From: Minisyncoccota bacterium
Lineage (GTDB): Bacteria > Patescibacteriota > Minisyncoccia > Phycocordibacterales > UBA9973
Reading direction: 5' to 3'
Length of the DNA stretch: 33,978 nt
Assembly (NCBI GenBank): GCA_025453495.1
Contig: JALOQM010000007.1
Coordinates: 1 to 33,978 of the forward strand
Shown: in pieces, positions 14,805 through 21,567 of the stretch
Position numbering within the stretch: position 1 is the first letter of the stretch
Layout of the letters: every line of letters starts with the position of its first letter
Position numbers and translations under genes: made by a program
The notes under the pieces: model-generated
Databases searched by the model: none
Seen by the model: only the letters and a program-made list of their open reading frames with translations
Told to the model about the DNA's origin: nothing

Positions 14805-15296
14805 TTATTCTAAACTAATCTTCTTCTGACTCAACAGGATCTTGCTCTTCAAACATCCGAGCAATTCGCGCTTTTCAAGGTTCGATCCCTCCTTCAAGAC
14901 ATACTTTGCATATCCTCGAATATCTATACTCGGTACAGCGATCTTATCCTTGGTTTCAACAAAGAGCTTCTGCATCTTCAAGAATCGTTCGACATCGGCT
15001 TTTATTCGCTCTTTGACTTCGATCTCATTGAGATTGATCTTGTCGATCAGCTCTTCAAACTGTTTGAGTATTTCTTTCTCTTCCGTGTAGCCACATTTAC
15101 AATCAGCCCCTCTGGCTTTTGTGCATCCGTTGTAGACAAATCGTTGGACTGTTCCATTTTTATACTTCTTGAATTTCCCATCAGCAGATATGCCCGATCC
15201 ACATAGTCCGCAGACCATCATCTTCGTGAAAGCGAATTCCTTTCCCTCGATTCGCAATACTTGGCTCTTTACCTGCTTTTGGACAAGACATACTTC
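14805..15296 (-). pseudogene. C-terminal part of a large serine recombinase, 5'-truncated
   Basis: The frame runs from about 15296 (QKQVKSQVLRIEGKEFAFTK) to TAA at 14805. It shows the recombinase zinc ribbon (CGLC at about 15200, then GCTKARGADCKC) and the following coiled-coil/helical region ending YAKYVLKEG, LLGCLKSKILL. The resolvase catalytic domain and the recombinase domain are absent: a stop and an unrelated frame lie upstream. A TTG at 15257 could start a 150-residue product, but it would have no catalytic serine. It is a remnant of an integrase that once moved an element here; the tRNA-Ser nearby may mark the site. Confidence 0.8.
14895..14915. repeat. Direct repeat copy 1 inside the recombinase C-terminus
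   Basis: CAAGACATACTT-T-GCATATCC on the plus strand encodes YAKYVL on the minus strand. A near-identical copy lies at 15284-15304. Confidence 0.7.
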
Positions 15297-15304
15297 GCAT
15301 ATTC
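15284..15304. repeat. Direct repeat copy 2: end of a second recombinase copy
   Basis: CAAGACATACTT-C-GCATATTC differs from copy 1 at two positions. On the minus strand it again encodes (R)EYAKYVL in its own frame, preceded by DDIATR, then ends after SKSR. It is the relic of another recombinase C-terminus, fused to the middle of the copy at 14805-15296. Two tandem genes with a deletion between them would explain this. Confidence 0.6.
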
Positions 15305-15322
15305 GCGCGTTGCGATGTCGTC

Positions 15323-15447
15323 CTCATCCTACGTATATATAGGATTGATGTGGGGGATATCACCTATCATGTTATCAATAGATTAAATGCTTGTATCAAA
15401 ACCTTTGATGATGATCAAGACTATGGATTATCTTTAAAAGATGGGGC
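15323..15447 (+). pseudogene. N-terminal remnant of a REP-associated (Y1/IS200-like) transposase
   Basis: A plus-strand frame reads LRIYRIDVGDITYHVINRLN, then TFDDDQDYGLSLKDG. This matches the start of RAYT/TnpA-REP proteins (R.P.R.....YHVinRgN.r...F.dd.DY..f). The catalytic HUH motif and tyrosine lie further on in intact proteins and are missing here, as the sequence switches to unrelated DNA near 15447. No proper start codon is kept. Confidence 0.6.
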
Positions 15448-15482
15448 TGACCCTATTTCCCCAAAATGCTATCATTATAGTA

Positions 15483-16055
15483 ATGAAAGAAATAGTTGCT
15501 ATTATCGCCGCACTTCTCGCATTTGTGGGGAATATTTCATACCTTCGTGATGTGTTCAAGGGGCGAGTGCGGCCACATCCGTACACGTGGTGTATCTGGT
15601 CAATCGTTTCGATGACGACGTTTTTTGGTGGACTTGCCAAAGGTGCGGGTATTGGTGCCCTGCCGACTGGAGTCGCGGAAGGGTTTACTATCATTATTTT
15701 TCTTTTTTCACTGAAATATCTGTTTCAAGGCAACGCAGCAGATATCCGCATGACTGATAATTACTTTTTAGTTATCTGTCTACTTGGATTGATTCCATGG
15801 GCGATCACCAAGGATCCGACTATTTCGGTGGTGATCGTTGTTCTTATCGATATTATCGCTTTTATTCCAACACTTAGGAAAACATGGCAATGCCCAGTGA
15901 CAGAAAAACCGCTTCTGTATGAAATGAATGCTATACGTCACGTACTCACACTTTTTTCATTACAGACATACAATATTGCGACAATGTTTCACTCAATCGC
16001 GATGATCTGCACCAATACTATTATGGTAATGTTTTTACATTGCAAGAAAAAATAA
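15483..16055 (+). CDS. Small multi-pass membrane protein with PQ-loop-like repeats
   Basis: The 190-residue protein has about six to seven hydrophobic helices. Two related segments, 'SYLRDVFKGRVRPHPYTWCI' (19-38) and 'AFIPTLRKTWQCPVTEKP' (about 132-150), follow the PQ-loop/SWEET-like pattern of a helix, a basic turn with a Pro, and an aromatic helix. Such proteins carry small solutes or are of unknown role. I chose ATG 15483: TATCAT (15470-15475) ends seven bases upstream, so it is probably leaderless. It follows the transposon remnants and may mark the return to chromosomal backbone. The DUF2231 gene begins 12 bases after its stop, with its own -10. Confidence 0.65.
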   Translation: MKEIVAIIAALLAFVGNISYLRDVFKGRVRPHPYTWCIWSIVSMTTFFGGLAKGAGIGALPTGVAEGFTIIIFLFSLKYLFQGNAADIRMTDNYFLVICLLGLIPWAITKDPTISVVIVVLIDIIAFIPTLRKTWQCPVTEKPLLYEMNAIRHVLTLFSLQTYNIATMFHSIAMICTNTIMVMFLHCKKK

Positions 16056-16067
16056 TATACTCTTAAT

Positions 16068-16577
16068 ATGAGTTACAATATTCATCCATTATTTGTTCAT
16101 TTCCCTATAGCGTTTTTTCTCTTGTATTCTCTCTTGAGAATTCTTCCATTTGAGCGTTGGTTTTCACATATCGCATGGCGTCAGATACGTTTTGTCATCT
16201 TGCTCGCTGGTGTATTGGGCGCGATCGCAGCAAATGCGACAGGAGAAATTGCCGAACACTTAGTCCGACCTGATCATCGTCTTGTTGAAACGCACTCGTT
16301 CTTTGCGGCAACTTCGACATGGATCTACGGGTTGCTTCTTGCTGGAGAATTGTTGGTATTTTTGAATCCATATCTTGCACAATGGTTTCCTAATCTCCAA
16401 TTATTGCAAGTGTTTGTCTTTGTGGAGCGAGTACTTGCGAACAGGGCGCGTGCCATTATCCTTGCAATAGCTGGTGTTATTGCTATTTCACTGACTGGTC
16501 TTTTGGGTGGTGTTATGGTGCATGGAACATCTGCTGATCCGCTTGCGCCGTTAGTTCTTACATTGCTCGGGATTTAG
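16068..16577 (+). CDS. DUF2231-type membrane protein
   Basis: The 169-residue protein has four hydrophobic helices. The N-terminal signature NIHPLFVHFPIAFFLLYSLL is the DUF2231 (COG4244) pattern, and a second histidine pair occurs at 'DHRLVETHSFFAATST' (about 75-90). The spaced His residues in membrane helices suggest metal or heme binding, as proposed for relatives, but the function is unknown. TATACT (16056-16061) ends six bases before the ATG, so the mRNA is probably leaderless. Confidence 0.82.
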   Translation: MSYNIHPLFVHFPIAFFLLYSLLRILPFERWFSHIAWRQIRFVILLAGVLGAIAANATGEIAEHLVRPDHRLVETHSFFAATSTWIYGLLLAGELLVFLNPYLAQWFPNLQLLQVFVFVERVLANRARAIILAIAGVIAISLTGLLGGVMVHGTSADPLAPLVLTLLGI

Positions 16578-16715
16578 TAGAAGCAATATCCTTAAAACAG
16601 CTCTTTTCGAAACAGGAGCACTTTTTAATTATCGGATTTTCTATGCTCGAAACTCAAGAAATAAATCATTACTAGTAGTTTAGTTTTTTTATAGAAAGTA
16701 AAAATAACTAAATCT

Positions 16716-16814
16716 ATGATAGTGTATTGTACCATTTTGAATGTAGATGCTGGAATTCTTTTAATGCGCAGGGGCGGGTTATTCTGGAGCATATTGTCTA
16801 AAGTCATCATGTAA
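16716..16814 (+). CDS. Doubtful 32-residue ORF
   Basis: The ORF starts MIVYCTILNVDAGILLMRRG and continues LFWSILSKVIM. It faintly resembles the first strands of a NUDIX hydrolase (vdgxxLLxxRxg..W), but the NUDIX box is absent. No ribosome binding site is seen. It may be a gene remnant in the 450-base gap before the radical SAM gene, or chance. Confidence 0.15.
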   Translation: MIVYCTILNVDAGILLMRRGGLFWSILSKVIM

Positions 16815-16815
16815 A

Positions 16816-16917
16816 ATGGCAACTTTTTTACTACCAGGAAACGCTGTCTGTAAAATAACGCTAACCTTGTTTCTCAGTGTTGTAATTTTGATCATAAACT
16901 ATTTCTTTTTTGATTAA
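16816..16917 (+). CDS. Doubtful 33-residue hydrophobic ORF
   Basis: ATG 16816 opens MATFLLPGNAVCKITL followed by a hydrophobic stretch (LFLSVVILII) and an acidic end. It could be a one-helix membrane peptide. It lies upstream of the operator/promoter of the radical SAM gene and has no clear signals. Apart from these two short frames I see no gene in 16578-16965. Confidence 0.15.
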   Translation: MATFLLPGNAVCKITLTLFLSVVILIINYFFFD

Positions 16918-16965
16918 AAAGATACACATAAGAATTAGTTGCAATTGCAGCAATATATGTTATAT

Positions 16966-16995
16966 TTGAATTGAAATGCAAGTTAATTGCATATT
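16966..16995 (+). promoter_or_regulatory. Promoter with palindromic operator for the radical SAM gene
   Basis: TTGAAT (16966-16971), an 18-base spacer, then CATATT (16990-16995). The spacer and -10 edge hold ATGCAA-GTTAA-TTGCAT (16976-16992). The same 6-5-6 palindrome sits in the ATPase promoter and at the Fur-family gene. An additional TGCAATTGCA palindrome (16940-16949) lies 26 bases upstream and may be a second binding site. The leader to ATG 17029 is about 30 bases and has no Shine-Dalgarno. Confidence 0.75.
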
Positions 16996-17028
16996 AACTG
17001 TTCTTTAACAAACAAAAAAAATACAAAG

Positions 17029-18645
17029 ATGATACAAAAAATTAGTGAAACACGCTCGTTAATTCTTAATCCCTTAACAGGCGCCATGTTGTTGGTAAAT
17101 AACGATTGGTGGCAAAAGCTCGGACTATCTTGGGTTGAAAAACCTATAGCGATAGACACTATTCCTTCTTGTGGTTGCGATTACAAACTCCTTAAAGGTG
17201 AAGTAGGACGACATCCATCTGGACTTGTGCAGTGTACTCCAAACAGTTGCTCAGAAATTGAATGGACTACTCTTAAGCAACTTGGCTTTTTTTTAACAAA
17301 GAGCAACTACCAAGAGAGACTAAGTGCAATTAGCGCTTTTGCTGAAACTTTCAAGAAAAAACGTCAAACGACTTTTTTTGTTACACCAGATACACAATCG
17401 AAAGGTTGTCCGCTGTCTTGCGTTTACTGTTTTCAGAAGGATGCCGATGGTAAAGAAAAGAAACTCCTCCAAAAAGGATCAGTAAAAGAAATCGAGAATT
17501 TTATTTACTGGTATCAAAAAGAAAATGGTTTATCGAATGAAGGTATTTGTATTCAGCTTTTCGGTGGGGAACCATTTCAAACAAAATTTCGTCCATTTTG
17601 GTATGAAATACTTGAAATTGTGCGAAAAAATCAATGGTGTTGGGCTGCAGTCACATCTGGTGCAACAATTCAAAAAGAAGATATTGTAATGATAAAAGAA
17701 TATCAGCAGTATAATCTTCAAGAGTTGAATATTACACTTGATGGTCTTGAACAAGAGCACAACAATCTTCGCCCATTTAAGGGTGGTAATGGTACATGGC
17801 AAACAATTGTATCAAATATTACCTCTTTGCTTGAAGAAGGAGTACCAGTACTAGTAAAAACAAATTTTGGTGTAAACAACATTACCACGTACCCACAGTT
17901 TCTTGATTTTGTGAAAAACCAAACAAAATGGAGAGATGGTGATCTTGTTCTTATGACCAATATTATCCAATCTTTTGGTAACATTAGTACTAAAGGCTCT
18001 AAGGGGACTGAAGACGCATTAATACTTGCTTTGTGTGATATTTTCTCGCGTACTGAGTATCAATGCTTTCTTCCTATCTTAAGACTTGAGGGTAAGAAGC
18101 TAACTGGGTATCTTGCTCATGTATTGGGTCCACAGGTTATCCGAGAAGCACATGTTGTCCGTAATGGAAAAGTTGTTTTTGACAATTACCCCTATCAGGG
18201 TTTTTGTAATCCTACAAAGGGTACTAGTTTTAATATTGATCCAGACGGAGTGATGCGGGCTTGCAATTGGATGGATGGACAAAAAGGCTTTGAAGAAATG
18301 TCAGTGTTTGACCCAAGTTCCTGGAAAACACGCAGTCGCTACTTTAATCCTATATCAGAAAATCCAATATGTGCGACTTGTGATATCTCTACTATCTGTG
18401 GTGGTGGTTGCGCAATCGATATTAAAAAAAAGGGCGATAATCAAGAGTATTATTTAGGGTGTCGTGAAGACCATTATAATATCATACGTTCATTCATTGA
18501 TGGGTGTATGGTTCGTGGGTGGATTGACACAAATCTGGATGATAAAAACTTCAAAGTTTTGTCAGAAGGATTTAATTTCGACTACAGGTATTACAATCGT
18601 GCTTTTCTAGAAACGAGGATTAGTCTTCCTGGATCATCTGCTTAA
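17029..18645 (+). CDS. Radical SAM/SPASM enzyme (peptide- or protein-maturase type)
   Basis: The 538-residue protein starts at ATG 17029, just downstream of the operator-promoter. An N-terminal extension (1-120) has two Cys pairs (C48-G-C50, C69...C74). The radical SAM core carries CPLSCVYC (Cys127, 131, 134) for the 4Fe-4S cluster and FGGEPF for SAM binding. The C-terminal SPASM region has 'NIDPDGVMRACNW', 'CATCDISTICGGGCAID' and 'GCREDHYNIIRSFIDGC', enough Cys for auxiliary Fe-S clusters. Relatives modify ribosomal peptides or activate sulfatases (anSME). No precursor peptide or sulfatase lies beside it. The DNA is A+T-richer than the backbone, suggesting transfer. It converges with the CooC-like ATPase gene and appears co-regulated with it. 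Confidence 0.92.
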   Translation: MIQKISETRSLILNPLTGAMLLVNNDWWQKLGLSWVEKPIAIDTIPSCGCDYKLLKGEVGRHPSGLVQCTPNSCSEIEWTTLKQLGFFLTKSNYQERLSAISAFAETFKKKRQTTFFVTPDTQSKGCPLSCVYCFQKDADGKEKKLLQKGSVKEIENFIYWYQKENGLSNEGICIQLFGGEPFQTKFRPFWYEILEIVRKNQWCWAAVTSGATIQKEDIVMIKEYQQYNLQELNITLDGLEQEHNNLRPFKGGNGTWQTIVSNITSLLEEGVPVLVKTNFGVNNITTYPQFLDFVKNQTKWRDGDLVLMTNIIQSFGNISTKGSKGTEDALILALCDIFSRTEYQCFLPILRLEGKKLTGYLAHVLGPQVIREAHVVRNGKVVFDNYPYQGFCNPTKGTSFNIDPDGVMRACNWMDGQKGFEEMSVFDPSSWKTRSRYFNPISENPICATCDISTICGGGCAIDIKKKGDNQEYYLGCREDHYNIIRSFIDGCMVRGWIDTNLDDKNFKVLSEGFNFDYRYYNRAFLETRISLPGSSA

Positions 18646-18660
18646 GAATCAATAGCTTTA

Positions 18661-18694
18661 CCCAAATGCAAGACTTTTGCATTTGGGTATTTTT
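18661..18694 (+). terminator. Terminator whose stem contains the operator palindrome
   Basis: CCCAAATGCAA (18661-18671), loop GACTT, TTGCATTTGGG (18677-18687), then TATTTTTT. It is a perfect 11-bp stem 15 bases after the radical SAM stop. The inner part is ATGCAA-N5-TTGCAT, the same pattern as the three promoter operators. The convergent ATPase gene ends 22 bases beyond the stem; the T-tract favours the plus strand. Confidence 0.88.
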
Positions 18695-18708
18695 TATAAT
18701 TGAGTTAC

Positions 18709-19653
18709 TTACAAAAAGGCAAGCATGTTAAATTCAGGATCTATCTGGTCTTGTAGTTGTAAATGTTTTTCTTTTGAAGCTTTTTTATTATGAAAATACA
18801 AAAGATTTTTATAAAATTTTTCCCAATTTTTTGTATGAGTTTGTATGTGAGTATGTATTTTCTCTAATTCTGTGCGTGTTTCTTTTTCTATTTCTCCAAA
18901 AGAGATATATTCACCTCGTTCTGTTTTACGTATGTATGAAGATAAGGGAAATACAGCTATGGGCTTTTGATCAATGTTTTTTTCTATATACTCTAGTTCT
19001 TCTTGAGTAGTAATTTTATTTGCTATAGGATAAATCATTGCTTCTATATTAGTACTTTTTGCAATACGTATATAATCATTGAAGACACTTAGAGACTTAG
19101 CAGTCGGCTCTACAACTATATAGATAATGTCATAACTAACAAACATGCCAGAAGCAAGTGTGTCAATGCCAGCAGTCAAATCAACGACTACATATTCGTT
19201 TTCTTTATCAATTAGATGATTAAGGTATATTTCAGCTCCAGACATGTTTGCGTGATAGCATTGTTCGCCGAGCGTTTCGTCTTGTGGTATGCCAACACGC
19301 AAAAGCCTGATACCATTTTTTTGTATTTCAAAACTTTTTAAAACCGCATGCTCTTCACTATATTTAATAAGTGTCGAGCCAGTTCCTGGAGGGGTTGTTC
19401 TTTTGAATTGAATAGTATTTTGCAGTCTTGGATTTGTGCCTTTATATATAGAAGAAAGTAGTTCGATCTGTGTTCCTAGTGGCGGTATAGATTCGATTTC
19501 ATCTCTAGTAAAACCGACTGACTCACCAAGATGTTGGTTGATGTCACTATCAATAGCAATGACTGGTTGATTGCTATATGCAAGATATTTGATAAAAAGA
19601 GAGGCGATAGTTGTTTTACCGCTTCCACCTTTGCCTACAAATCCTATTTTCAT
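18709..19653 (-). CDS. CooC-like P-loop ATPase (SIMIBI class, metal-insertion type)
   Basis: The 314-residue protein starts at ATG 19653 (MKIGFVGKGG). The deviant Walker A is GKGGSGKTT (7-15), with 'VIAIDSDINQHLGESVG' (31-47) as switch I and 'VVVDLTAGIDTLASGMF' (155-171) as switch II/Walker B. This pattern is that of CooC, which helps insert nickel into CO dehydrogenase, more than of MinD or ParA. In CooC a Cys-x-Cys pair binds metal between subunits. At the matching place there is LGEQCYHAN, that is Cys132-Tyr-His134, a plausible altered ligand pair. No CO dehydrogenase is present. The gene is strongly A+T-rich. Its promoter carries the shared operator, so it likely works with the radical SAM enzyme. 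Confidence 0.82.
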   Translation of the reverse strand: MKIGFVGKGGSGKTTIASLFIKYLAYSNQPVIAIDSDINQHLGESVGFTRDEIESIPPLGTQIELLSSIYKGTNPRLQNTIQFKRTTPPGTGSTLIKYSEEHAVLKSFEIQKNGIRLLRVGIPQDETLGEQCYHANMSGAEIYLNHLIDKENEYVVVDLTAGIDTLASGMFVSYDIIYIVVEPTAKSLSVFNDYIRIAKSTNIEAMIYPIANKITTQEELEYIEKNIDQKPIAVFPLSSYIRKTERGEYISFGEIEKETRTELEKIHTHIQTHTKNWEKFYKNLLYFHNKKASKEKHLQLQDQIDPEFNMLAFL

Positions 19654-19677
19654 AAGCAAAATATATAATTATATTGT

Positions 19678-19707
19678 AATATATGCAAATAAATTGCATT
19701 TATACAA
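19678..19707 (-). promoter_or_regulatory. Promoter with palindromic operator for the CooC-like ATPase gene
   Basis: On the minus strand TTGTAT (19707-19702), an 18-base spacer, TATATT (19683-19678). ATGCAA-ATAAA-TTGCAT (19683-19699) fills the spacer, as in the radical SAM promoter. A regulator bound there would block RNA polymerase. The start codon is 24 bases downstream of the -10. The rest of 19708-19861 is A+T-rich with no gene seen. Confidence 0.75.
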
Positions 19708-19861
19708 TTTATTTGGATCAATATATACCAAATTAAGAAAACTGAAAAATAGTAATTTGAAATCTATAGAAAGATCTAGTTATTTATTTTAATATAAAAG
19801 TTTGTACTCACTTGTTCGCTATTTGTTGTGCATATCGAGATTCTGGAATACACTATTTTAT

Positions 19862-20758
19862 ATGAATAAAAAGAATATATATTTGCTTGGTATAGCATTG
19901 TGTCTGTATGTCATTGCAGTTGGTATTACCTACTTCAATGGTCGTTCTTTCTCCAAACGAAGGGTACTGACTGATTCAGTGCTCAATACAGTTATGGTAT
20001 CTGACCTTGAAGTTGCAGGATTTATCGCAACAGTAGTCGCACAACAAAGTCCACTTCTTGCTGATAGCGAGAAGCAGGCAATATCCCAGAATTATTTTGG
20101 AGCACCACTTGCCACTGCTCCACGTGTCCACACGGTTACCGCAGAAGAAATCAGTTGTGAGAAAAACGTACTAGATACCACAACTCCACGCTGTAGTGTG
20201 CGTTTTGATAGAACTTCTATCCAATTATCTGATGAAGATGCACTTGGTATGTACAGTGCGCTCAAGAAAGCAGGAATTGTCGAGTATGTGACAGATGATA
20301 TAGCCCTGATTACAGTGCAGCCTCTCACTTGTGTTGTCGATGACATAAAAGTGCAATCTTCACCAGGCGATAACATAGAAGGTTTCTCATGTCTCCTACA
20401 CACCGCACAGCAAGTAGTAAGTACAGCAGAAAAAATCAGAAGGTATGAACAGTGCGTTTTTTCTATAGGAAACAAAGAATACTTCGTATCACCATGTACG
20501 GTTGATGCTTCTTTTGGTGGTGTCATTAGTGTCGGGGTAGCAGAAGGTGATAGCGTGACTTCTGCAAATCCATTTTTTTATTTTACCACTGGCTCAACAC
20601 CTGATGAATCGACAGCGACCTGGAATAGAGCAGAAGAATCTCGTCTTCGAGCAGATGTACCACTTCCAGGCGTGTGGATGTATGCAAATGAATGCATAGC
20701 AAGCACTGAATGGAAACTCTGTTTCCCTGAAGATATCTCAAGCATGCTCAAGCAGTAA
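19862..20758 (+). CDS. Exported or membrane-anchored Cys-rich protein, unassigned
   Basis: I do not recognise this 298-residue protein. An N-terminal helix (KKNIYLLGIALCLYVIAVGI) anchors or exports it. The mature part has eight cysteines (in SCEK, RCSV, TCVV, SCLL, QCVF, PCTV, ECIA and LCFP), an even number that would suit four disulfides outside the cytoplasm. The segment 'ALGMYSALKKAGIVEYV' is a helix; the rest looks beta-rich. The start is ATG 19862; TACACT (19849-19854) ends seven bases before it, so a leaderless mRNA is likely. The longer frame upstream would cross the promoter. It carries no copy of the operator palindrome. Confidence 0.65.
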   Translation: MNKKNIYLLGIALCLYVIAVGITYFNGRSFSKRRVLTDSVLNTVMVSDLEVAGFIATVVAQQSPLLADSEKQAISQNYFGAPLATAPRVHTVTAEEISCEKNVLDTTTPRCSVRFDRTSIQLSDEDALGMYSALKKAGIVEYVTDDIALITVQPLTCVVDDIKVQSSPGDNIEGFSCLLHTAQQVVSTAEKIRRYEQCVFSIGNKEYFVSPCTVDASFGGVISVGVAEGDSVTSANPFFYFTTGSTPDESTATWNRAEESRLRADVPLPGVWMYANECIASTEWKLCFPEDISSMLKQ

Positions 20759-20844
20759 GACATAGTAGTAGAGAAATACTTGCTGTATCCAGTTTTTCTT
20801 GTTGCTTACTGAAACTAAAAATAGCCCAGGACTGTTACTACTAC

Positions 20845-21468
20845 TTACATCCCATACGGAAACTTTTCTAAGTCAAATGGTTTTTCGGCACGCATCTGCG
20901 AGAGATATGTTGCATAAGTGATGAGCTCATCAAGCGAATGAGTGATTTTGCCGTGGATAGAGACGTCTTCTTTGCTTTCTTGATTGGGAATATCGCTGTT
21001 GCAGACAGTATTGACGTTTCGCACGATGACATGATGCGGAATATATATAATATGAGTATTTTTATAACTACCACTACGAAGTTCTGCTATGGGATATGCA
21101 CCATTGGTTGCATTAGCGGTTGTTGAAACAAGTAATGCTGGTTTGTGTGCTAATTCTGTATCAACATACATAAAAAAGTTTTTAAGCATTGGCGAAGCGG
21201 TGCCATTCCATTCGGGGGTGATGAATACAAATCCATCACTGGTTGCGAGATGCTCTGAAAGTGGTTTCCATAGCGATTGAAGCTCTGGAGTATCTTCAAT
21301 TGTATCGTCAAAAAACGGCAATCCATAGCTAACTAGATCCACATGGACGCTTTCTAAGGGTATATTTTCAGAAATTGCTTTACGATCAAGAAGTACCTTG
21401 ATCGTCTTTCCAATTTTATTCGTCTGCGACTCTCGTCGCATAGAAGAAGAAATGATGGTTATTTTCAT
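20845..21468 (-). CDS. NADPH-dependent FMN reductase-like flavoprotein
   Basis: The 207-residue protein has the flavodoxin-like fold of the NADPH-dependent FMN reductase family (PF03358). The phosphate-binding start is ITIISSSMRRESQTNKIG (3-20), the flavin loop is FVFITPEWNGTASPMLKNFF (about 80-99), and ALLVSTTANATNGAYP (about 110-125) forms the isoalloxazine-side loop. It probably reduces flavins, quinones or similar compounds with NAD(P)H. The C-terminal 40 residues form an extra helix (LDELITYATYLSQM). TATACT (21480-21475) ends six bases before the ATG at 21468. It is a single-gene unit, divergent from the YibE/F-like gene. Confidence 0.88.
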   Translation of the reverse strand: MKITIISSSMRRESQTNKIGKTIKVLLDRKAISENIPLESVHVDLVSYGLPFFDDTIEDTPELQSLWKPLSEHLATSDGFVFITPEWNGTASPMLKNFFMYVDTELAHKPALLVSTTANATNGAYPIAELRSGSYKNTHIIYIPHHVIVRNVNTVCNSDIPNQESKEDVSIHGKITHSLDELITYATYLSQMRAEKPFDLEKFPYGM

Positions 21469-21567
21469 GTGCTAAGTATAGCTGTTTATTTTTATAAAAC
21501 TATACTTCTATACTTTAGCAACAAAAGACCGTAGGAGTAAAGCTATTTTTGCGATAAAATAAGAAAT

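Noticed and set aside
16625-16822. A 65-codon minus-strand ORF in the gap before the radical SAM gene
   Set aside because: Low-complexity composition, no start signals, and no recognisable features. It is probably chance in A+T-rich DNA.
16716-16917. The two short ORFs as precursor peptides for the radical SAM enzyme
   Set aside because: They lie upstream of the predicted operator-promoter, have no leader/core pattern and no Cys/Thr/Ser-rich core; kept only as doubtful ORFs.
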